Assembly (NCBI GenBank): GCA_048264125.1
Contig: JBLXDM010000007.1
Coordinates: 234,985-298,984 of the forward strand
Reading direction: 5' to 3'
DNA: 64,000 nt
Source of the DNA: M1-B18 sp048264125
GTDB lineage: Bacteria; Bacillota; Clostridia; Peptostreptococcales; Natronincolaceae
Under the pieces are notes generated by a model. The model worked only from the letters and a program-made list of their open reading frames with translations, made no database searches and was not told the DNA's origin. Of the stretch, positions 26,603-34,159 are shown one piece after another. The translations under genes were made by a program, and so were the position numbers. Every line of letters begins with the position of its first letter. The stretch's first letter is position 1.

Positions 26603-28027
26603 ATGATTTCAGCAGTTATTATGGCCTCTTATCTACTACTGACAATAGGCATAGGATTTTATCTATCGAGATCCAATAAAAACACAGAGGATTTTTTCGT
26701 AGCAAAAAAAGGATTAGGAATAGGTTTGATTATCCCATTATTATTTTCAGAGCTGGTGGCAGGTGCAGGTACAATTGGAAATGCAGAAATGGCCTTTCGT
26801 TCAGGTCTGTCATCTGTGTGGGCTCAGTGGGGAATGGTTGTGGGATGCTTATTGTATGTCTTATTGGTCAGCAGATTTTACTGGGTTATGGGAGACAAGC
26901 TTCAGGCTATGTCTGTACCAGAGGCCTTTGGGCACTATTTTGATGAAAAAACCCGTATTGCTGCTATGGTCATGATAGCTCTCGCCTATGGCATAATTTA
27001 TGCGACTCAACCAGTGTCGGCAGCTGCAATTCTTGCTCCAATGTTTAAGGCCAACACCACCATAATGGCATGGGTAGTTGGAATAATCATCGTAATTATC
27101 ACTATGTCCGGTGGGCTTAGGGGTGCTGCATATATGAGCGTGATCCATTCCTTTGTCATGTATTTTGGTATGTTTATTACATTATTCTTTGTGCTGAGAT
27201 ATATAGGGGGATATCAAATCATTAAAGCAGCATTACCACCTGAAATGTTTAGCCTTACAGGACCTGGGGTGCTGACGGTTATTGCTTGGGTGTTAGGCAC
27301 TGCCTTTTCATTTTTAACTGCATCTACAGTGGTGGCAGTAACCTTTGGTGCCAGCTCTCTAAAAATTGCTAAGTATGGTATTGTAATAGGCGCTCTATTA
27401 ATAGTGCCCTTTGCTATGGCACCTGCCCTTATAGGTTTGGCTGCTAAAGCTGCTTTACCAGAGCTTATTGCTAAAAATGCATTCTTTACGATAGCAGCAA
27501 ATGCAGGTGATGAAATAGCAGGCTTAGCAAGCATGGGTGTGGTGGCAGCAATACTTTCCACCGCTCCGGTTGTTTTACTTATTACAGTGACGACCATTAC
27601 TAGAGATCTTTATAAAGGAATTATTAAGCCGAATGCAACGGACTCAGAGCAAATGATGTTTTCGAGAATAGCAATTGCTGTAATTGGTCTAGGAGGGACG
27701 TACTTTGGTCTACAGTCTACATCGATATTAGGACAGCTACTGGGGGCACTACAAATCAGATCAGTTGCAGGAATAGTGTTGGTTATTGCCCTCGTATGGC
27801 CAAGGGTCAATAGTAAAGCAGCCTTTTACTCTATAGTCTCCGGTGGTGGCTTGGCAGCGGTTTGGCATTTTAGTGGCAACCCCTTTGGGCTGGAGCCGCT
27901 TTGGCCTTCACTCTTTTTAGGAATACCTGTTTTGATAGCTCTAACCCTCTTAAATAAGGATAAAATTTCACGTGAGTATAAGAGCTACAAGAAATTATGT
28001 CATGATAGCAGTGAGTTAGTAAGGTAG
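26603..28027 (+). CDS. Sodium:solute symporter family protein
   Basis: A 474-residue protein with about twelve to thirteen membrane segments and the SSS N-terminus SRSNKNTEDFFVAKKGLGIG, followed by LLFSELVAGAGTIGNAEMAF. PVVLLITVTTITRDLYKGIIKP is the conserved late-helix region. Members take up organic acids, sugars, amino acids or alcohols with sodium. AAAGGAGAG precedes the ATG. As the only obvious secondary uptake system at this end of the island, it is the best candidate importer of the pathway substrate. Confidence 0.85.
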   Translation: MISAVIMASYLLLTIGIGFYLSRSNKNTEDFFVAKKGLGIGLIIPLLFSELVAGAGTIGNAEMAFRSGLSSVWAQWGMVVGCLLYVLLVSRFYWVMGDKLQAMSVPEAFGHYFDEKTRIAAMVMIALAYGIIYATQPVSAAAILAPMFKANTTIMAWVVGIIIVIITMSGGLRGAAYMSVIHSFVMYFGMFITLFFVLRYIGGYQIIKAALPPEMFSLTGPGVLTVIAWVLGTAFSFLTASTVVAVTFGASSLKIAKYGIVIGALLIVPFAMAPALIGLAAKAALPELIAKNAFFTIAANAGDEIAGLASMGVVAAILSTAPVVLLITVTTITRDLYKGIIKPNATDSEQMMFSRIAIAVIGLGGTYFGLQSTSILGQLLGALQIRSVAGIVLVIALVWPRVNSKAAFYSIVSGGGLAAVWHFSGNPFGLEPLWPSLFLGIPVLIALTLLNKDKISREYKSYKKLCHDSSELVR

Positions 28028-28067
28028 TCATAGGTCAAGAATTTGCTAACATAATGAGGGGATGATT

Positions 28068-28937
28068 ATGATGCATTCTGATTATTTGGAGGAAAAGAGA
28101 TATACAATGCTAGAGGCTCTGGAAAAGCTAGCTCCCAGTATTAAAATGGTAATACCTCTCGATATTTCTGTCACGGTTACTGATACTGAAAAAATATTAG
28201 TTAGCTATTCCGCCGAAGCCGCCAAGGAGACCACAAAAAATATTTCTCCCTACAGCTTAAGGGGAAAGCCTTTACAGAAAGCGGGTGGACCGTATAAATC
28301 TATCAAATCTGGCGAATTACAAGAGACAATTTACGCTAAAGAGGTTTATGGGGTACCCTTTAAATCCTATGCTGTACCTATACAGAATGAGGCTGGTTCA
28401 ATCATTGGTTCCTTGGCAGTAGGAGTCAGTCTAGAGTATCAGGAGAAGCTTATGGAATCAGTTGAAACACTAGCAGCCACTTGCGAAGAGGTTATTGCCT
28501 CAACTGAAGAATTAGCTGCATCAGCGCAATTGCTTACAGAAGGAATCACCAATGTAAACCATTTGAGTGAGGAAATGTCTGAAGAGGTCAATAAGACAGA
28601 GCTTTTATTGGCATTTATTAAGAAACTGGCGTCAAGCTCAAATCTTTTAGGCTTAAATGCAACAATCGAGGCAGCAAGAGCTGGAAAGGAAGGGCTAGGC
28701 TTTCAAATTGTAGCTACAGAAATTCGCAAAATGGCAGAAGATAGCTCTAAAACTGTGATTGAAATTAAGATGATCCTCGAGGAGATTGTCAAAAAGGTAG
28801 CTAGAATAAGCGATGAAATCCCAAAAGCATTGCTTCATTCACAACAGCAGGCATTTGCTTCAAAAGAAATTGCTGATGCTATAATTTCTTTGAATGAATA
28901 TATTACAGGTATTGAGGACATAGCTAAAAAGCTTTAA
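28068..28937 (+). CDS. Soluble methyl-accepting chemotaxis-type signalling protein
   Basis: A 289-residue protein without membrane segments. Residues ~25-125 form a small sensory domain (VTDTEKILVSY...GVPFKSYAVPIQNEAGSIIGSLAVG) like those in other cytosolic MCPs. Residues ~135-289 are a coiled signalling domain with the hairpin tip SNLLGLNATIEAARAGKEGLGFQIVATEIRKMAEDSS. Glu/Gln methylation sites are few, and the signalling arm is short. ATG 28068 follows GAGGGG by six bases. Placement after the symporter suggests it senses the pathway substrate or the metabolic state. Confidence 0.83.
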   Translation: MMHSDYLEEKRYTMLEALEKLAPSIKMVIPLDISVTVTDTEKILVSYSAEAAKETTKNISPYSLRGKPLQKAGGPYKSIKSGELQETIYAKEVYGVPFKSYAVPIQNEAGSIIGSLAVGVSLEYQEKLMESVETLAATCEEVIASTEELAASAQLLTEGITNVNHLSEEMSEEVNKTELLLAFIKKLASSSNLLGLNATIEAARAGKEGLGFQIVATEIRKMAEDSSKTVIEIKMILEEIVKKVARISDEIPKALLHSQQQAFASKEIADAIISLNEYITGIEDIAKKL

Positions 28938-28980
28938 GCTAAGTATATGATGCTCGATTATAAAATTATTATAGGGAGTA

Positions 28981-29020
28981 GGCCGTATTGAGTTTGTGGA
29001 CTTGATACGGTCTTTTATTT
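28981..29020 (+). terminator. Intrinsic terminator of the catabolic island
   Basis: GGCCGTAT (28981-28988) pairs with ATACGGTC, one pair being G-U, followed by TTTTATTT. It closes the island after the chemoreceptor gene. Confidence 0.65.
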
Positions 29021-29183
29021 CCTTAGAAAACAAAAGGTACGAAGTCTTTTGTTCTAGGCTTTCAATATGAGTAGAATTCAGTCTAAAGAAGGAGACAAAA
29101 ACCGTCCTGTGGTATGTATGCAAAGGCTTATATTATTGTTATATTTATATTGTAGATATTGGCACTACTGGGGAGGGAAAGAT

Positions 29184-30353
29184 TTGGAATATGAAATTGA
29201 CTTAAATATTGACCCTAATAGAAAAAAATATTCAGCCTATATAAAGCTAAACTATTCTCTGAATAGAAAGGATATAGGAGAATTTTTAATACATAGGTCT
29301 TCAAAGATAAAAAGCATATTATATCATAGCTCCCCCATTCCATGGTTTTTGCAAGAGGTGGAAATGAGCTTTATACCAGAGGCTAAAAAACTAGTGTTGA
29401 ATCTTCCCGAAGGTCAAGTGAAGGACTTAGAGACAACATTAGAATTTTATATTGAAGGCGTTATTGACAAGATCAAAAGTGAGCTAAATCAAGTAAGTAG
29501 TAATTATATTGAGTTAAATATATATTCGCCATGGTACCCAGTGCCGTACAATTTGCCTAGGTCTCGAGGAAGAATATCAATAAAGGGTCTAGAGGAATTT
29601 TATGTGGTTAAAGGAAACAAAGATTTAGATATGTGGGTGTTGAACTTAGAAGGCAATGATAACTATGTAATTGCTTATAAGAATCCGAAGCTGCAGGTTA
29701 TAAACTATGAGGGGCTTTCTATTCGTGTAATCTATGATGCAGGTATCGCATGCTCTGAATGCCTGCAGCTTATAAATAGAAATATAAAGGACATACTCAG
29801 TTTTTATGGCAGGATTTTTCATACCAATATAACCTTAAATGAGAAATTGGACATAGTTATTGCTCCAAGAGAAAAGGGGGGCGGTTACTGCAGGGATAAT
29901 CTAATTGTTATGAGTATGGCGAAGTTAACAGAAGAACAATATGCACTATTTTTTGCACATGAGATATCCCATTTGTGGTTTAAGGGGGCAGAGGTCCTAA
30001 GCTGGGAGGACTGGCTGAATGAAAGCTTCGCAGAATATATTTCTCTGCTTTATATCGAAGAAAAATTCGGAAAAGACTCATATGATGCAGGAATAGAAAA
30101 GCTTAAGCTGTACTCTAGCTCTTGTCCTCCAATTAAAGGCTCCGATAGAAATAGTGAAGAGGGTTCGAGGGTACGATATAAGGGGACTTTGCTATTACAT
30201 AAGCTACGACAACATTACGGCTTGGATGCTGTTATTATGATAATGAATACATTGATACAGCTAGAAGAAAAAACAACACAAAAGCTAGTTGAGGCAGTAG
30301 GGCAGAAGAACTCAGAAATAGCTATTTTTTTAGATAAAAGGCTCGAGGAATAA
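29184..30353 (+). CDS. M1-like (gluzincin) metallopeptidase family protein
   Basis: A protein of 389 residues from TTG 29184, or 428 if it starts at ATG 29067. The zinc motif is H259-E-I-S-H263 with E280 in LNESFAEYIS as third ligand; 16 residues separate HExxH from that Glu instead of the usual 18 in M1. The N-terminal part is beta-rich, as in M1 proteins. TTG 29184 has GGGGAGGG six bases upstream, while the earlier ATGs have no site. If the longer form is used, LILLLYLYCRYWHYW would be a hydrophobic anchor. An aminopeptidase role is inferred. Confidence 0.68.
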   Translation: MEYEIDLNIDPNRKKYSAYIKLNYSLNRKDIGEFLIHRSSKIKSILYHSSPIPWFLQEVEMSFIPEAKKLVLNLPEGQVKDLETTLEFYIEGVIDKIKSELNQVSSNYIELNIYSPWYPVPYNLPRSRGRISIKGLEEFYVVKGNKDLDMWVLNLEGNDNYVIAYKNPKLQVINYEGLSIRVIYDAGIACSECLQLINRNIKDILSFYGRIFHTNITLNEKLDIVIAPREKGGGYCRDNLIVMSMAKLTEEQYALFFAHEISHLWFKGAEVLSWEDWLNESFAEYISLLYIEEKFGKDSYDAGIEKLKLYSSSCPPIKGSDRNSEEGSRVRYKGTLLLHKLRQHYGLDAVIMIMNTLIQLEEKTTQKLVEAVGQKNSEIAIFLDKRLEE

Positions 30354-30454
30354 TCTATTTCCCTCTAGCATTAAAGAATTTTATTCTACAAGTTCCTATA
30401 ACCAAGGACTTTTCCTATGGTTAAGCTTGATATATAGTGTCAACCCTTTGATTA

Positions 30455-30509
30455 AACACAATAGACAGCTCCGCTTGGGTAAGGCGGGCTGTTTATTGTG
30501 TTTTTAATA
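30455..30509 (+). terminator. Strong intrinsic terminator
   Basis: AACACAATAGACAGC (30455-30469) pairs with GCTGTTTATTGTGTT around a GC-rich inner stem, ending in TTTTT. It separates the peptidase from the ABC exporter. Confidence 0.75.
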
Positions 30510-30540
30510 TTAAAATCTCATTACACTTCCAGTTTCATCA

Positions 30541-30569
30541 TTGACATTTATATCCAATCGGGGTAAAAT
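30541..30569 (+). promoter_or_regulatory. Sigma-A promoter of the ABC-2 exporter operon
   Basis: A perfect TTGACA (30541-30546) and TAAAAT (30564-30569) are separated by 17 bases, 50 bases upstream of the ATPase gene. Confidence 0.7.
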
Positions 30570-30618
30570 AAAATTTCGTTCCCCAATGCACATAAAAAAG
30601 CTTTAAGGAGGCGGTTGA

Positions 30619-31596
30619 ATGATAGAAGTGCAATCCTTATGCAAAAGCTTTAAGGTTTCAAAGAGAAAGGCGGGAATAAAGGCAGCGGTCAGGTCCTTTA
30701 TAAGTCCTGAGTACACTAGGGTGGAGGCCCTTAAGGATGTTTCCTTTACTATTAACGAGGGAGAGATTGTAGGCTACATAGGACCTAATGGCGCAGGAAA
30801 ATCCACCACCATAAAGGTAATGAGCGGCATACTCGTACCTGATAGCGGCAGCTGCAGTATACAGGGGATAACCCCTTGGAAAAACAGAATAAACCACGTG
30901 AAAAACATAGGTGTCGTTTTTGGACAAAGATCACAGCTATGGTGGGATCTCCCGGTTTTAGATTCCTTTAATCTCTTGAAGGACATATACAAGGTGTCGG
31001 AAAAGGAATATCAAGATAACCTAGACCTACTGACAGCTACTTTGGATTTAATAGACCTTTTGACTATACCTGTCCGACAGCTAAGTCTTGGTCAAAGAAT
31101 GCGTTGTGAAATCGCTGCTTCTCTATTACATAGCCCCAAAATCCTATTCTTAGATGAACCAACCATAGGCTTAGATGCCATTTCAAAAATAGCCGTAAGA
31201 AATTTTATTAAAACAATAAACAGAGAAAAAAAGGTGACAGTCATACTGACAACCCATGATATGAATGATATAGACACCTTGGCAGAAAGAATAATTCTGA
31301 TTGGAAAAGGTCAAATTCTCTTGGATGGGGCTTTAACAGAGCTGAAGCGTAAATTTGCCACCCACAAGACAATCACCATCGATTATTCAGAGCTCTATGG
31401 AGATATCAATATTGAGGGTATTACTGTTTTATCACAGGAAAATCAACGGCTGTCCTTATCGGTGCCATTAGACCGTTTTAATGTATCGGAGGTTATAGGT
31501 CAGCTGTCAAAGCAGCTGGAGATAATGGATGTTTCTGTAGAAAGCAGGCCTATAGAAGATATTATAGTAGACCTGTATAAGGCGTATCAGCTATGA
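30619..31596 (+). CDS. ABC transporter ATP-binding protein (ABC-2 exporter)
   Basis: A 325-residue ATPase. Walker A is GPNGAGKST (~55-63), Q-loop VVFGQRSQLWW, signature LSLGQRMRCEIA, Walker B KILFLDEPT and H-loop TTHD. The QRSQLWWDLPV stretch and C-terminal extension (~230-325) match the ATPases paired with DUF990-type ABC-2 permeases. It overlaps the next gene by four bases. Together with the two permeases it forms an exporter of unknown substrate, possibly lipids, polysaccharides or drugs. Confidence 0.85.
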   Translation: MIEVQSLCKSFKVSKRKAGIKAAVRSFISPEYTRVEALKDVSFTINEGEIVGYIGPNGAGKSTTIKVMSGILVPDSGSCSIQGITPWKNRINHVKNIGVVFGQRSQLWWDLPVLDSFNLLKDIYKVSEKEYQDNLDLLTATLDLIDLLTIPVRQLSLGQRMRCEIAASLLHSPKILFLDEPTIGLDAISKIAVRNFIKTINREKKVTVILTTHDMNDIDTLAERIILIGKGQILLDGALTELKRKFATHKTITIDYSELYGDINIEGITVLSQENQRLSLSVPLDRFNVSEVIGQLSKQLEIMDVSVESRPIEDIIVDLYKAYQL

Positions 31597-32396
31597 AGGC
31601 CTACATATCGCTTTTTAAAATGCGGGTGCTGAAGGGCTTGCAATATAAAACAGCAGCTATTGCAGGAGTTCTAACACAATTTTTCTGGGGCATCATGTAT
31701 ATTATGATTTTTGAAGCCTTTTACGGCAGCACTACCAATCCGCAGCCAATATCTTTGACGGAGCTGGCACAGGTGGTTTGGCTTCAGCAAAGCTTCCTTG
31801 TTTTCATAATGCTGTGGTTCAGGGATAATGAGCTTATTACACAAATCACCAGCGGTCAGATTGCATATGAATTATGTAGACCAATGGACATATACAGCTT
31901 TTGGTATGCTAAGCTAATAGCTCAAAGGCTTTCGGCGGCAATGCTACGCTGCCTTCCGATATTGCTGGTGGCCTCCTTGCTGCCAGCGCCATATAAATTT
32001 TCTCTGCCTCAGGATATAATTACCTTCCTTCTATTCATAGTCACCTTGTTTCTTGGGCTTTTACTGATTGTTGCAATATCGATGATTATATATATTTCTA
32101 TTTTCTATACCATGTCCGGGGCAGGCTCTATGTTGATATTTGGCGTTTTTGGAGAATTCTTTGCAGGTATGCTTATTCCTGTGCCCTTGATGCCGGATGC
32201 ACTAAGAAGAGTCGTTTATTTTCTCCCCTTTAGATATGCTTCAGACCTGCCCTTTAGGATATACGCAGGGAATATAGGTGCAAATGAAGCAATAATCAGT
32301 ATCGGTGTACAAATCCTCTGGCTGTCAGCCTTAGTATTTATCGGTAGGGTGTGGATAAAAAATGCATTGAGAAGAATTGTAATTCAGGGGGGATAG
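31593..32396 (+). CDS. ABC-2 family permease, first subunit
   Basis: A 267-residue protein with six membrane segments and a typical ABC-2 region (IWYTMSGAGS-like FYTMSGAGSMLIFGVFGEFFAGMLIPVPLMP). The ATGA overlap with the ATPase and three-base gap to the next permease show a compact operon. It forms half of the membrane channel of the exporter. The substrate is unknown. Confidence 0.8.
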   Translation: MKAYISLFKMRVLKGLQYKTAAIAGVLTQFFWGIMYIMIFEAFYGSTTNPQPISLTELAQVVWLQQSFLVFIMLWFRDNELITQITSGQIAYELCRPMDIYSFWYAKLIAQRLSAAMLRCLPILLVASLLPAPYKFSLPQDIITFLLFIVTLFLGLLLIVAISMIIYISIFYTMSGAGSMLIFGVFGEFFAGMLIPVPLMPDALRRVVYFLPFRYASDLPFRIYAGNIGANEAIISIGVQILWLSALVFIGRVWIKNALRRIVIQGG

Positions 32397-32399
32397 GGG

Positions 32400-33182
32400 A
32401 TGAAGCTATATTTTAGATACATGGCCGTTTTACTAAGAAGTCAAATGGAATACAGGACCTCATTTATATTACTCTCAATAGGCCAGTTTTTTGTTCCATT
32501 TTTGGCTTTTGTTTCTATTGTTCTGTTTTTTCAAAGATTCCCTTCGGTAGGAGGCTGGAGCCTATACGAGGTGGCCCTATGCTATTCTGTGGTGCATATG
32601 GCCTTCGCCATAAGCGAATGCTGTGTCAGGGGGTTTGACAGCTTTTCCGGCTTAATAGTAAATGGGGACTTCGATAGAATATTAGTTAGACCCCGTACCA
32701 CAGTTCTTCAGGTTTTGGGGTCAAAATTTGAGTTTACCAGGATTGGGAGGCTGACTCAGAGCCTGGTTGTACTAATATATGCATTAATTAACTTGAATGT
32801 TCAATGGAGCCCCTATAAGCTTTTAACTCTCCTATTTATGATTATAAGCGGGGTGTTTATATTTTCAGGCATCTACATATTGGGTGCCACCCTATGCTTC
32901 TGGACAGTAGAGGGACTGGAGGTAGTAAATATACTTACCGACGGTGGCCGAGAGATGGCTCAATATCCTTTAAATATTTATAAGGATTGGATGAGGAAAT
33001 TTTTCACCTTTGTCATTCCCTTTGGTACTATAAACTATCTTCCATTGATGTTTATTTTCGATAAGACAGAGGGCAGTGGATTTGTATATATGCTGATACC
33101 TCTGGTGGGCATGCTTTTTATTATACCCTGCCTGCTGATATGGAAATTCGGTGTTGAGCACTATCAATCAACCGGCTCATAG
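32400..33182 (+). CDS. ABC-2 family permease, second subunit (DUF990-like)
   Basis: A 260-residue six-helix membrane protein. GDFDRILVRPRTTVLQVLGSKFEFTRIGR is the cytosolic loop typical of DUF990-type permeases, and the end PLVGMLFIIPCLLIWKFGVEHYQSTGS matches the family tail. It is the last gene of the operon and pairs with the first permease. The operon faces a convergent TetR gene. Confidence 0.8.
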   Translation: MKLYFRYMAVLLRSQMEYRTSFILLSIGQFFVPFLAFVSIVLFFQRFPSVGGWSLYEVALCYSVVHMAFAISECCVRGFDSFSGLIVNGDFDRILVRPRTTVLQVLGSKFEFTRIGRLTQSLVVLIYALINLNVQWSPYKLLTLLFMIISGVFIFSGIYILGATLCFWTVEGLEVVNILTDGGREMAQYPLNIYKDWMRKFFTFVIPFGTINYLPLMFIFDKTEGSGFVYMLIPLVGMLFIIPCLLIWKFGVEHYQSTGS

Positions 33183-33217
33183 ATACCAGTACCCTCTGGC
33201 ATTTGAAAGGTACTAGG

Positions 33218-33790
33218 CTACACATAGGAGGAAAGGCCTTTAAATACCATTTTTGTAACTATCTCCGCCATCTCTTTGGCGGTTTTTTTCATGCCGTCCT
33301 GCAGCCACTTTTGGATGATACCGATACTTCCATTAACAGCAAATAATATTAAGTATTCCAGCATATTTTCATCAATTATATTGTTGTATTGCATCTCCTT
33401 AAAGCTCTGGCGCTGTACCAGCATCATAATCTCCTTTTGAAGGGCAATATCACCATGTTTCCCTAGAAGAACCTTGCATAATTCTGCATTAGCCACGATA
33501 TACTCGAATATACTGACTATCATTTGAAAGGATTCTGTTTCATAGCCTTTGAAGTTATAGCTATCAAGATACGCCTTCAAATCCGCCAATAGCTCCTGTT
33601 CAATTAGATGCATTAAATCATACTGATCCTTATAATGGGCATAGAAGGTGCTTCGATTGATATCCGCTGTTTCGCAGAGCTCCTTTATGGTTATTTTATC
33701 AATTGATTTAATTTTAAGCAGATCAATAAGGCTCTCCTTCAAGGCCAGCTTGGTATACTTTACCCTTCTGTCTATCTTTTGATTTTTCAT
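33218..33790 (-). CDS. TetR/AcrR family regulator of the MMPL operon
   Basis: A 190-residue regulator with a basic N-terminus and HTH KITIKELCETADINRSTFYAHYKDQYDLM. The C-terminal region is of the TetR_C_7-like type seen beside MMPL exporters. It is divergent from the MMPL-partner operon, with a MITE-like element and a palindrome in the MMPL promoter between them. Repression of that exporter is inferred. GAGGAGG precedes its ATG. Confidence 0.82.
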   Translation of the reverse strand: MKNQKIDRRVKYTKLALKESLIDLLKIKSIDKITIKELCETADINRSTFYAHYKDQYDLMHLIEQELLADLKAYLDSYNFKGYETESFQMIVSIFEYIVANAELCKVLLGKHGDIALQKEIMMLVQRQSFKEMQYNNIIDENMLEYLILFAVNGSIGIIQKWLQDGMKKTAKEMAEIVTKMVFKGLSSYV

Positions 33791-33814
33791 ACCTAAGACC
33801 TCCTCTATAATAAT

Positions 33815-33999
33815 TGAGGAAATTGAATAATCCCATGAAGGTGCCTATATATTCTAGTTTATACAAAGTTGAAAGTTTATCGCCCATTGCCTAGGGCTAG
33901 TAACCTTTGAGAATTACACAATTTGTACGTGGGGCACTAAGCAGGAAACCTTTAAATTTGTATATGCATACTATTCATCCTCATTATGAAATTTCCTCA
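33815..33999 (-). mobile_element. MITE-like element, copy B
   Basis: A 185-bp element with ends TGAGGAAATTGAATAAT and ATTATGAAATTTCCTCA. In reverse orientation it matches copy D at 51.9 kb along its length, including CCTGCTTAGTGCCCCACG, the GCCCTAGGCAATG block and CTTTGTATAAACTAGAATATA. Internal arms are complementary, so the whole element can fold into a long hairpin. It has no coding capacity. It fills most of the gap between the TetR start and the MMPL promoter. Confidence 0.75.
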
Positions 34000-34075
34000 T
34001 TTATTAATTATCTATAAAAATCCTACAAATACTATAAATGTGTTGTTTAAAAGGCATTTTTCGTTAATCTGTTTG

Positions 34076-34104
34076 TTGTAATCCAACACTGTGTTTATTA
34101 TAAT
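34076..34104 (+). promoter_or_regulatory. Promoter with embedded palindrome, MMPL operon
   Basis: TTGTAA (34076-34081) and TATAAT (34099-34104) are 17 bases apart. The spacer contains the perfect palindrome AACACTGTGTT (34085-34095), a likely operator for the divergent TetR protein. Confidence 0.6.
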
Positions 34105-34159
34105 TTATTTATGCTAATTATGCAACAGCTTGTCGGTTTAACTATATGGGAGGGAATTT

